Positions 34,781 through 44,440 of a DNA stretch of 64,000 nt are shown here, piece after piece. This DNA comes from Gracilaria gracilis (taxonomy: Eukaryota; Rhodophyta; Florideophyceae; Gracilariales; Gracilariaceae): positions 372,001 to 436,000 of the forward strand of contig JARGSG010000203.1 of the NCBI GenBank assembly GCA_030374805.1. Direction: 5' to 3'. The notes below the pieces were generated by a model, which was not told the origin of the DNA, did not search any database, and saw nothing but the letters and a program-made list of their open reading frames with translations. Made by a program: the position numbers and the translations under genes. Numbering within the stretch: position 1 is the stretch's first letter; each line of letters begins with the position of its first letter.

Positions 34781-36770
34781 GATACTGGGTCTGGCCGACG
34801 CATCAGGCAGACTTGCCCGATGGCGGTTACGACTTTCAGAGTTCGAGTATGACGTACAGTACCGTCCAGGTATCAAGCACAATGTCGCAGACGCGATGTC
34901 TCGCATTACCACAGATGGTTTGGACACCGAGCCGGTAGAGGATGATATCCCATGCTTTACCATCTCTACCAACCCTGATGGTGATACCTTAGAAGGTTAC
35001 TGGACTCTACCCGAAGAGGATACGTGGTTTAGTGATGCCATCGCTCGGGAAATACTCGCCCTCGAGGAAACAGACGTCATGCCAATTACCCGCGAGGAAT
35101 TCTTGAGAGAGCAAGCAAACGATGTTTATTGCCGCTCTCTCATGGACCAAGTAGGTATGAAAGACTCGAACTTTGACGTCGACCGAAATGGTTTCCTGGT
35201 GAGGCGAGCTCCTATTGATGGTTCCCTTCAGAAGGTGGTGCCCAAGGTACTGCGCCCTCGGGTGCTGTACCTGGCTCACTACCCAAGGCTATCAGGACAC
35301 CCTGGAGGTACGAGAATGTACTACACCTTGAGGCAAGGGTACTACTGGCCTCATATGGCTAATGATATATATACCTTTGTAGGTCAATGTGAATCTTGCG
35401 TACGTACCCGTGGAGGTCTCCGGAAGCACAGGAAATACTTGAAGTTATTCCCTGCAGCGGGTCCTCTTGAGTTCGTCGCAATAGACCTTCTGGGTCCATT
35501 ACCAAAAACCACAAGGGGATATCAGTACATCATCGTAATCACCGACAGGTTCTCGAAGCTCACGCGAGCGATACCCTTGAAGGACACGAAATCGACGACC
35601 CTCGCGGTGGCGTTCTTGAACAATTGGATCTACCCGTATGGTGCACCGCTTTATTTACTTACCGAAAATGGTTCGAACTTAGCTTCGAAGTTCTTTGAAG
35701 CTGTTTGTAACCTCTTGGGTAGTAAGCACTACTTCACTACTGCCTGCCATCCGCAAACGAATGGGCAAGTGGAGCGCTTTAACCGAACACTGGTATCTAG
35801 GCTGCGACATTATACGGAAGAACACCAAACTGGTTGGGACGAGCTCGTGCAGCCCTTGACATATGCATATAACCTTCAGGTTCATCGAACGACGCAAACT
35901 ACGCCGTTCGATCTAATACTGTCAAGACACCCACCAGGTATTGTTGTTGAAAGGGACCCATTAGAACAAGAAGCCGCCGGAGCGCTCACACCGTCACAGG
36001 TCAAACGGAATACCCTTTTGAGGTTGAGATGTGCTCTCAAGTATGCTGAGAGGAAGCTCACAGCATCCCAGAAGCGGTACAAGGAGGACTAAGACCGAAA
36101 GGTAACCCAAGTGGTAACGGCTACGCCGGGTCAATATGTCTTTATTGACCAACCTCCGAAAGGAGCTAAGCCACGACCGGGTGATGAGGCCGATGATGAA
36201 GCTATTGATAGAGATATCAATTCGAAGCTTCTTCCGAAATAATCGGGACCTTTGAAGGTAGTTCGAGCAACCGACCACACGGTGACGGTGAACCAAGATG
36301 GTGTAGAGAATACGATCTCTATTGACCGAATCACGGTTGCACCTGGAACGGTTCAGTCCAGGAAGGAACGCGGAGAATCCGCGTGTGACTCACAAGCGGT
36401 TGCCCTGAGGACTCAGCCCCGGGAAGACGGGACACCCATCGAGGTTAATGATGACGCACAGGGTGACGACCCAGACTACGTACCACCCGCAGGGATTACG
36501 GTTAATCCTTCAGAGGAAACACCTACCCCTAGTGGTACCGATGCTCATCTGAACCAAAGTGGTGAAAGCATACCATCGCAGGTCTGTAATGAGTTCCCAG
36601 TGAAACGCCTTGTAGGTCACCGCCGTACCCAAGAAGGTCTGAAGTACACAGCACGCTGGTATGGCTGGGGGGCTGACGGTGATACCGCCGAGCTGCCTTC
36701 AGCCATACCACACCACTTCAGGGTAAGCTACTGGAACCGCAAAGGAGAGAACATGCCGAATGATGGGTAA
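34781..36770 (+). pseudogene. pol: Gypsy pol, right arm, part 2 (RNase H end, integrase, chromodomain-like tail)
   Basis: Resumes at GATACTGGGTCTGGCC after the copia element. Integrase HHCC zinc finger (about 35270-35410), DDE core with HPQTNGQVERFNR (about 35748) and a C-terminal chromodomain-like segment with KYTARWYGWGADGDTAELP (about 36640). Stops are TAA 36090 and TAA 36240; the frame is otherwise open to TAA 36768. The chromodomain-like tail suggests chromatin-guided integration, as in chromoviruses. Confidence 0.88.
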
Positions 36771-37770
36771 ACCTTAGAGGTAATGCAGTCCCCTAAGGAA
36801 GGAAGAAAAGCACATTGTAATGAGGAGTACCAAAGTCGGTTCGGACGCTCACCGGGAAGGTACAACCAGAAGGAAGCATTCCATGAGGGTACGTCCAAGG
36901 AGCGGTAGCGCTAAAGACGGACGCACCGTTGTACGCGCGCCGTTACACACGCGCCATGCACGTGCGCGGCACGCGCGCGAACCCGCACGGTGGAAACATT
37001 CAAAAAATTGTATCTTTTTATTTGACGAGGCATACGCGCGCTGCTCGTGGCGCGCCGTGCGGAGTAACCGATTCGGTTTACACTATTGTGTGTAGGGAGT
37101 GAGCAACGGCATGGTCAAAAAATATAAGTATTTTGACCGTGCCGCGCTCCCGAATCGGCCATTCCCAGCCTCTGAAACCCCTTGGTTCTCGAGATACAGA
37201 CCAAAAGGGTTTTCTGCGTTTTCACTACCATATGGAGGGGTAATTTTCCGGTCAAATATTTTGATTCGCCTTGCAAGTAACCTCCAGGGTGAAACACCGC
37301 ACGTGCACCCATGCATGGTGAGAGGCCATGCAGACCAATCCAGGTACATTGCTGGCCACCGCGCGCAAGCGCGTGGCACAAAATTCTACCTTATGGGAAG
37401 GCGAAACCGCTCGCCGCGCCGTACGAGGGCGCATCGAAGTACCAACGTGGTGAACCATACTACAAGCACCAAAATGGCTCAGAATGGAGCTAAGTCACCT
37501 CCTGGAACTTACCTACACGGAATTAACCGTCACCCATCGTGGTACGCTGGTCTAAGGAGGGGGGAGGAGAGTTTCAAAACCTAATTGGAGATGCGCAGAG
37601 CTAAGGAAGGGGGAGCTGTTTTCGAGCTTCCTTCACTGCTACGCACTGCACCTCAAAGGAAACTGGAACCTACCATGGAAACGCATAACATGTAAGTTTA
37701 CTTGAAGAGTAACACCAATAGGGATGCAGGAGCAACGTGGCTCAAGCACAGACCCAAGTGGATACGAAGA
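36771..37770 (+). other. Gypsy 3' noncoding segment between pol and the antisense ORF
   Basis: No ORF supported. Aligns loosely, inverted, with 18540-18960 of the left arm (shared words such as CGATTCGGTTTACACTATTG and TCTGAAACC). Contains several ACC-N5-GGT motifs (about 37066, 37199, 37280, 37440). Confidence 0.6.
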
Positions 37771-40700
37771 TCAACCTGATGGGTGAGTGGCAAAGTGAGG
37801 CCCCGAGGAGCCTCCAGCTGAGGATCCCCGACCCGGAGTGGTGTTCTGATGGGCTCCCGGCCAAGGCTGGAAGAGATGAGCCTGGCCTGGAGCCTGGCTA
37901 GGCGCGCTACCATGACCCACGGGGGTACTAGTAGGCACGCTGACGCCTGGCATCACGTCGGCACCCATCGGAGGTGGCGCGCTCGCCTGCGCAACCGACG
38001 GAGGTGCCGACGACCCGATGTGGAGAGGAGCCTGCGGAGCGGCTAGAAGGCCGGGGTTCAGGCTAGCACCAAATAGGGGATCCTCCAAAGGGTTTGTAGG
38101 CGTCGGGCCCATGGCCGTCGCTAGGTCTGCCACCTGGTTGGTAGCCATCTGGTAGAGCTCAACCTGGAACCGGTTCCGGAACTCACCAATTTGGGAAAAG
38201 GATCGCATGTACTGTGCATGACGAGGCAGGATGCTTTCCAGAAGGGTAAGAGCTTCGACCACAGAGGTAGGACCCGCCCGCTGGAAGTTCACCACACAGG
38301 CTTGGCGGACCCGAGCCATTAAACCTGAAATGGCCTGGGAGTCCACCTGAGAGGGGACAGGCGCCGCAGCCGCAGCCATGACACCCCCGAGGATAGCCCG
38401 CGGAGGCCCATCAACCCCTGTGGTACTAGGGAGAAGAGGAGTCACACCAGTATGGGCAGGCGTATTGCGTCCCTCCGGAGCGGGAGTAGGCGCTGAAGTG
38501 ACCACAGGGGTAGCTGCTGGCGATTCCACCACGGTTGGGAATGGCTCGGGACTCCCTGGAGGTCCCTGATTGGTCGGAGCCCCAGGATAGCGCTGCTCCG
38601 CGCGGGATACAACCTTCCAGGACACCGGATCGAAAACCTCCCACCCCTGCTTGGCTCCCCACGGGAAACTCTCCACTTGGGTAAGCAACGATTCCAGCTG
38701 CTCAATAGAGTAGTCCGTACCTGCCACAATGGTTCCGAGTCCAAAGAGGCGAATGTCGCGAATGACCCTCGGGGGAATGAAGAACATACGACCAGGAGGT
38801 TGCACACCGTCACGGTAAATCTCGGCTTCTCGAGAACGACAATCCCAGTCAATACCGTCACGGGCAGCCTGCAGAGCCAAGATGGCCACCAATACGGCCC
38901 ATTCCGCGAGGGCAATCGACCAAATGAGGTAATACCGATCGTGGTTACGGGTGATGTAGCTCCCGAAGTAAGCCAATACCGGTGGGGTTGGGACGCTAAG
39001 CGACATCGAAACCTCATAGGCATTCCACCATTCAGGTCGGGCCACATACCAAGAGGTTCTTCCCTTATTAGGTTGTGAGAAGAACTCCACATTATGGAAC
39101 CCATGCATGACGCGGTTGAAGCTGGACCGGGTGCGAATGCGAGCCTCGGTGGCAGCATCCACCCCCCACCTACGACGGTTAGCCCAATGGATGGTATTGT
39201 AAGGCCTATCGAAGCAAACCAAATGTGGAGAAGCCGGAAGGTACTGCTGCGGAAGGGAGTCGTACTGACAGATTTTCACAACCAGACGTCGGTAATAATG
39301 GAGCTCCGGTTCAATACGAACATACGGCAGATCGCTGGGATAAAGCGGGGGAATGAAATACCTCATTGGTGTGTGTCGCTGGCGGCTATCATAGCACTCC
39401 ACCCGACCCTGACGAGGTTGAGATTCCTTATCCCGACGGTGGAGCGTTTGGGGGACGGAGCGGAGACGCTCGCAATCCCAACGAAACAAACCCAAGTAGG
39501 TATCCAAAGTCGGACGGCGCAAGACGCCGGGAAGCGATGTGTTCCCCGGCGCCACTGGCCAGTTCCGACGGTACAGCGTCGCTTGCGACACCATTCTTGG
39601 ATCGACCCCGAAGGTACCATGTTGGGAAACGTTCCAGTCGGCCGTGGTGAACGGCTCCAAACCATAATAGGAAATACCACGAGGAATCTCGGGCTCCGGA
39701 CCATACGGGTCCCGGATCCCTTCGTGAATCCCTTGAGGTTGATTTGAGGAAGACTGAACCGGCTGGCTCCGAAAACCAGTTTGGATGCGGGAATGGTACA
39801 AAGCAGCACCCCGAGAACCAGACTTGGCAATGCCGCTTCCGCGGCCGCGCGAAGGACCGGCACCCGACATGGTGTGATGAGTACCGTGAGGGAGTGGTTG
39901 AGACGGCGAGCATTCGACCGCAGGGGTGAAGCGAATCGGCTTTTTATCCACAATGGGTGAGTCACTAGAGCTGATGCTCAAAACCTCCACCCGTTCGGGG
40001 CCCCATGCTGGTTCAACCATTAAGGTATAGGCATTGGTCGCCGATGGCGCGCCGTCCCTTGAGGTTACCGCGTCCGATTGACCAACATGGGGAACCGACA
40101 ATCGCCGTGTACCGCTACGGGTGCGAGCCCGCACGCTGGTACCAGGGCTACCCATGTGGTTCAGATAAGGATCGGGGGTCACCATAAACGGATTCAACCT
40201 TGTCGGTCGGACGAAAAGCCACGGTGGCGCGAGCCCGCGTAGACAAACTGCAAAGGGATGCGAAGGCAACCAAAAGGGATAACGGTGGAACAACCTCGAT
40301 GGAGTCAGCGGCAGTGCCTCGAAGGGTTGGTACTCGAACCTTGAAGGGACAGAGAGACACGCCGCAACCAAGTGGGCGCCAAAATCCTTCACGGTACAGT
40401 GCCCACACGAGCTCGAAGGCGCAACCCGCCCCCCCCCACTGGGTATACCGACACGGTAAATGGGTCTAAGCCGTGCAGCCAAAAAGGTATAACCTTGGAG
40501 GTATGCAATGGGCGCGCGTCGCGCCCAAACCACAAATGGGAATGAATAGGCCGCTGTCGGTGATAACCAAAGAGGTGGATGGAGCCGCAATCGGTGATGA
40601 CCAAGGTGGTGAACAGAGTGCGTTCGGCGATGCAGAGCCGACGCGACGCACGGCGCGAGATGGCGCAAAGGCTGCGACAGGGACCAAATTGGTACGACGA

Positions 40701-40785
40701 TGCCACCGACTTGGTGAAAGGATCTAGGAGCCACGAGGGCGTCGCTCAGGGTAGGAAGGGGGTCTGTAGTACAATGAGACCTCAA
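37771..40785 (-). CDS. Antisense ORF of the gypsy element, unknown function
   Basis: 1004 codons open on the strand opposite to gag-pol of this arm, between integrase and the 3' LTR, where other elements may carry an extra gene. I do not recognise it. A likely start is ATG at 39870 (MSGAGPSRGRGSG), giving about 699 residues; the upstream part is open but Arg/Pro/Ser-rich. The central region has Trp/Tyr-rich stretches and one hydrophobic segment (LIWSIALAEWAVLVAILAL, about 38945-38890). The C-terminal third is Pro/Ala/Gly-rich and probably disordered. The C-terminus is not cysteine-rich, and no envelope-like signal peptide is evident. A decayed counterpart lies at 17117 in the left arm. It is intact while pol is broken. 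Confidence 0.6.
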   Translation of the reverse strand: MRSHCTTDPLPTLSDALVAPRSFHQVGGIVVPIWSLSQPLRHLAPCVASALHRRTHSVHHLGHHRLRLHPPLWLSPTAAYSFPFVVWARRAPIAYLQGYTFLAARLRPIYRVGIPSGGGRVAPSSSCGHCTVKDFGAHLVAACLSVPSRFEYQPFEALPLTPSRLFHRYPFWLPSHPFAVCLRGLAPPWLFVRPTRLNPFMVTPDPYLNHMGSPGTSVRARTRSGTRRLSVPHVGQSDAVTSRDGAPSATNAYTLMVEPAWGPERVEVLSISSSDSPIVDKKPIRFTPAVECSPSQPLPHGTHHTMSGAGPSRGRGSGIAKSGSRGAALYHSRIQTGFRSQPVQSSSNQPQGIHEGIRDPYGPEPEIPRGISYYGLEPFTTADWNVSQHGTFGVDPRMVSQATLYRRNWPVAPGNTSLPGVLRRPTLDTYLGLFRWDCERLRSVPQTLHRRDKESQPRQGRVECYDSRQRHTPMRYFIPPLYPSDLPYVRIEPELHYYRRLVVKICQYDSLPQQYLPASPHLVCFDRPYNTIHWANRRRWGVDAATEARIRTRSSFNRVMHGFHNVEFFSQPNKGRTSWYVARPEWWNAYEVSMSLSVPTPPVLAYFGSYITRNHDRYYLIWSIALAEWAVLVAILALQAARDGIDWDCRSREAEIYRDGVQPPGRMFFIPPRVIRDIRLFGLGTIVAGTDYSIEQLESLLTQVESFPWGAKQGWEVFDPVSWKVVSRAEQRYPGAPTNQGPPGSPEPFPTVVESPAATPVVTSAPTPAPEGRNTPAHTGVTPLLPSTTGVDGPPRAILGGVMAAAAAPVPSQVDSQAISGLMARVRQACVVNFQRAGPTSVVEALTLLESILPRHAQYMRSFSQIGEFRNRFQVELYQMATNQVADLATAMGPTPTNPLEDPLFGASLNPGLLAAPQAPLHIGSSAPPSVAQASAPPPMGADVMPGVSVPTSTPVGHGSAPSQAPGQAHLFQPWPGAHQNTTPGRGSSAGGSSGPHFATHPSG
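40749..40764 (+). promoter_or_regulatory. Polypurine tract of LTR C
   Basis: GGGTAGGAAGGGGGTC directly precedes TGTAGTAC of the LTR and marks C as a 3' LTR. Confidence 0.87.
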
Positions 40786-41272
40786 TGGGTTGATGCCACG
40801 TGGTCCTACTGGTGCGCCTTGCTGGCTGCACTGTACCCAATTGGTATTCTGTATTTTATAATTTCTAATTTCTAATTTATAGTCTAGGATAGTTTAGCAT
40901 TGCTGGCCCATGACAGTAGGTCATAGGCACAGCCGATGACGTCATGCCCGCAGGGGAGATCGGCGTCGGTGCACCTTGTATATATTGTGGTGCACCTCGC
41001 ATTCCCCCTCGGGTATTGTAAAGTCAGGCACCATTAGGGCAGTAACTATACCATCTTGGTCACTTGCTACTCTATTACTATTCAGGTTTTACCGCGCGTC
41101 GACGTCTACTACCGTACACCTACACGGTCTAGACTAGTTGCCCAGCCGTTTGCCCCTGCGGGTTTCAGGTGCCCTACTACCATATTGGTTGTGTGTTTTT
41201 CCCCTTTAGGTTGAGCCCTCGCGCGCTCCCTCTACCAGGAGGACCCCACACCTTATCGGTATTTGTACGACA
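40765..41272 (+). repeat. Gypsy LTR C (3' LTR of the inserted element)
   Basis: 508 bp, TGTAGTACAATGAG...TTGTACGACA, with intact ends. Followed by CGTAC, which begins the interrupted host gag. It is inverted relative to its partner B. Confidence 0.93.
40937..40996 (+). promoter_or_regulatory. LTR core promoter: CRE site and TATA between palindromes
   Basis: TGACGTCA (40937-40944), a perfect CRE-type bZIP site, lies about 35 bp upstream of TATATAT (about 40979). The TATA is bracketed by two self-complementary GGTGCACC words (40968-40975 and 40989-40996). TGACGTCA is present in all four LTR copies (16958, 26134, 40937, 42627), which suggests bZIP-driven, perhaps stress-responsive, transcription. 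Confidence 0.65.
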
Positions 41273-42161
41273 CGTACCGTTTCTTCTTGCCTTTACGGTT
41301 TCTCTTTGACGACTTCTTCGTCAACCTGTTCGGTTTCTTTTTGCGTCTACCTTTACGGTCATCATCCGACGATGAACCAGTATCGGTATCGGAGCTCGAG
41401 GAATCGGGGTCAGGGTCGTAGCCGCGACCCTTTCCCTTCTTCCTCCTCCTTTCTTTACCCTTGCGGTTTATTCTTCGCCGCCCCTCATCTGGGTCAGACG
41501 AATCGTCTTCAGGTCCACCAGTCTTGGTGTCTTTTCGAACGTTACCTCCAATGGGTGGCAAGTACACGTCTCGAGGGCCCATCTCTATATGGCCCTCTTG
41601 ACCTTGCCTTAAACCTTGTAGGTACGCACTATCAGCCGGAATTGGCTTGATTGGTGCGGAAGAACCGGCAGGGATCTTTTGTGGTATGCGAGTAACCATA
41701 TTCACCCCAGGGGTTTTGGCTTCCGCCATTCGTTCAAAAACCCCAAGGTTTTGAACCACTCGGTAGATATGCTCCCGGGCACCCGTTAAGAGGTATGTTT
41801 CAACCAATTTAGGTATGCGTTGAGAGAGCTCATGCACGGCTCGATCAACCACCAAACGGGTAACGGCATCCATGTCCATTGAGGTCATAGCTTCATTGAC
41901 CGTAGCGGTAAAAAGAGCTTTCGCTCGATCATCCAATTGGGGCCAAAGGTCCTCAACCGTTGTCGGCAATTCCTTATTAGGTTCAGGAGCCAACGGTGGC
42001 TGAGTGCCCGTATCCTTTGAGATTCCGGCCCGAGGTTGCCGAAGCAGCTCCTCGAGATTATCCAGAATGGGTTTGGCGGCCAAAGCCGCAGCAGAACCCT
42101 TGTGGCTAGGTGGCGCGCTAGAGCCACGAGTAATCCTTGTAGGTGTTTTCATAGTGACCAA
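41273..42161 (-). pseudogene. gag: Gag N-terminal third of the host element, cut by insertion
   Basis: From ATG 42161 through about 296 codons to KGKKKRY, then directly into LTR C. Closely matches the first 300 residues of the intact gag (23625-25796), including the basic RRRKKGKGRG tract. The break at CGTAC is the target site of the second gypsy element; the remainder of this gene is at 26314. Confidence 0.92.
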
Positions 42162-42283
42162 TAGTGGTATCCAATTGCTTCGCGAGTGTTCCTACGAAAC
42201 CAAATAGGTGTGTGAACTCCCAGAATCCTTTCCAAAATCTTCTGTTCACCAGTAAAGCTACGACAAAAACCAAGAAACTTCTA

Positions 42284-42296
42284 AGTCGGGAGACCA
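42284..42296 (-). promoter_or_regulatory. Primer binding site of LTR D
   Basis: Minus strand TGGTCTCCCGACT, one base different from the site next to LTR B, at the same distance from the LTR end. It marks D as a 5' LTR. Confidence 0.75.
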
Positions 42297-42299
42297 AAA

Positions 42300-42806
42300 T
42301 GTCGTACAAATACCGATAAGGTGTGGGGTCTGCCGGGTAGAGGGAGCGCGCGATGGCTCAATCTAAAGGGGAAAAACAGACAACCAATATGGTAGTAAGG
42401 CACCTGAAACCCGCAGGGGCAAACGGCGGGGCAACTAGTCTAGACCGTGTAGGTGTACGATAGTAGACGTCGACGTGCGGTAAAACCTGAATAGTAATAC
42501 AGTAGCAAGTGACCAAGATGGTGTAGTTACTGTCCTAGTGGTGCCTGACTTTACAATACCCAGAGGGAAGGCGAGGTGCACCACAATATATACAAGGTGC
42601 ACCGACGCCGATCTTCCATGCGAGCATGACGTCATCGGCTGCGCTCATGACCTATTGTCATGGACCAGCAATGCTAAACTATCCTAGACTACAAATTAGA
42701 AATTAGAAATTATAAAATACAGAATACCAATTGAATACAGTGCAGCTAGCAAGGCGCACCAGTAGGCCCACGTGGCACCAACCTATTGAAGTCTCATAGT
42801 ATTACA
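42300..42806 (-). repeat. Gypsy LTR D (5' LTR of the host element)
   Basis: 507 bp; minus strand TGTAATACTATGAG...TTGTACGACA. TGACGTCA at 42627-42634 and both GGTGCACC words are retained. Pairs with LTR A through the shared TTTAT duplication. Confidence 0.93.
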
Positions 42807-42811
42807 TTTAT
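42807..42811. repeat. Target site duplication TTTAT, right
   Basis: Matches 16626-16630 exactly. See the composite element. Confidence 0.8.
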
Positions 42812-44440
42812 TGAGAGTTTTGTTTTGCTTCAGTTGATATGCAGATTTTTGGGATAGTAAAACGAAGAGCGACTATGTTCTCCAAGTGCTCTGCGACAAC
42901 GTGGGGTCGTTAGTATATACCGTCAGCTTCTCCTCATAAAACGGATATTGCTCCTAGGGTGGGAGTGGTGGATTAACAAAGGATGGATCGAGTCTCACTT
43001 GCGCAAGCCCTTTTATCGTTAATTATTATGATTCTGGAGAGATTCGTCAGGGAATTGCGAGAAATTTGCAAATTTACGATTTTTATTCATAAAGTGATTG
43101 TCATAAGTTTAGCGCATGGTTTGATCTTGTGGTGTAAATATTTTGAAAATATTACTCTCAGCACGTGTTTTCTTACCATGCTTTTTTTTTGCCAAAAGTC
43201 GTACACTTCTACACACACTTTTAACATCTTCAAACGGGAAAAGGACGTTCTTTTGGGCTACTTGCAAAACAGAACTTCTTTTTTTCATCCAGATTTGTCT
43301 AAATGTTTGATACTTTTGCATACTTTGTAAGATAATTGGGGATACAGCTAAAGTACGTATTCTTCTTAGCTTCAAAATGTTCTCAATTCCAAACACAAGA
43401 AATAAAAAAGGCTTACAATTGTGGTTTTGGCTTCTTATTTTGCGAACGTATGCGTCGTAATTTTTTGGTTCACTACTATCAAGGTACGAAAAAAGAGGGT
43501 ACTTTTTTATTAAAGTTTTTGTGGTACTTAAGTATGCAACGGAGTATTGAACGTGGGAAAATTCAATAAAGTTAGGGGCGTTTTAGGTTCTAGTACAACG
43601 AAAAAGGAACATGTTGCACAATTTGAAAATCTTCCGAAAAAATGCATTTTACATGCACTAGAGCTATTGACGCTGCAGAACTGACATACAGGGGAGTCAC
43701 AATACAGTGCTCGATTGGTTAATGATATTCTCTATATGGTGCTGTTCCAAACCGTTTCGCACAATTTTGGTTCGATTTGAGAAGATTTCAAGAAAAAGGT
43801 GCTTTTGCTCCCATTGGCGCCCTCAGAAACCCTTTTTTATACGATAATACCGCATGATTATCTCAATATATTTCTTGTTTTAAGAATTGCCTTTTGATGT
43901 GTTAATCACTGCGATGCTGAATTAGTGTTGGGGAACTGCGAACCGAATAGAGCGCAATCCACAATAGTGCCTTCAATTAGATGTTGGACGGGGGTAGCAC
44001 TATATCGTGTTACCCACTGTATACAATTTCTAACGCTTACAGTAGCGTAGTGCAGCAACTGCTACAAAAAACATGTGATATTCAACTTTCCGTTTTTATT
44101 TAGAATTTCAATGAGTGCGATTTTCCCGCATCTCCCAGGGCGCGCTGTAGACCAGCCATCCGCACACTTCAGTTTTTATTTGGATGTGTCGCGTACGGCA
44201 AGCAATCCGTTTTCGGAAGCTCACTTCAAAAAACCGCGACAACATATATTGCTTTCAAACTCTAGCATCGCAGACATTTTAAAGTGATTCACCCTGAACG
44301 CGCCACACTCAAACAAGCCTTGAAACATGTAGTGTAGGGCATTCTTCTCCTTTAAACCCAACTCTAGAGCTTCACAAAGAGAACCATTCAATACTCTTTG
44401 ATAATCTACTACGTTGGAGTCCGTGTATCGCTTAACGCTT
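42812..44440. other. AT-rich intergenic region
   Basis: Clearly more AT-rich than the sequence on either side. Short ORFs of 60-115 codons occur in several frames with no recognisable feature. It includes the 3' flank of the WWE gene. I see no gene, RNA gene or transposon ends. Confidence 0.5.

Larger units (their letters stand above)
16631..42806 (-). mobile_element. Composite of two Ty3/gypsy elements, rearranged by inversion, with a nested copia
   Basis: Four homologous LTRs lie at 16631, 25935, 40765 and 42300. The 16631 and 42300 copies are flanked outside by TTTAT and belong to the host element (minus orientation). The 25935 copy ends at 26313 followed by GTACG, and the 40765 copy ends at 41272 followed by CGTAC. 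These are the two edges of a second element that entered the host's gag at CGTAC, now facing each other in inverted order. Host gag is split accordingly: codons 1-about 300 at 41273-42161 (minus) and the rest at 26314-27601 (plus). Both arms carry protease, RT, RNase H, integrase and a chromodomain-like tail, typical of chromoviruses. A copia element interrupts the right-arm pol. Confidence 0.88.
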
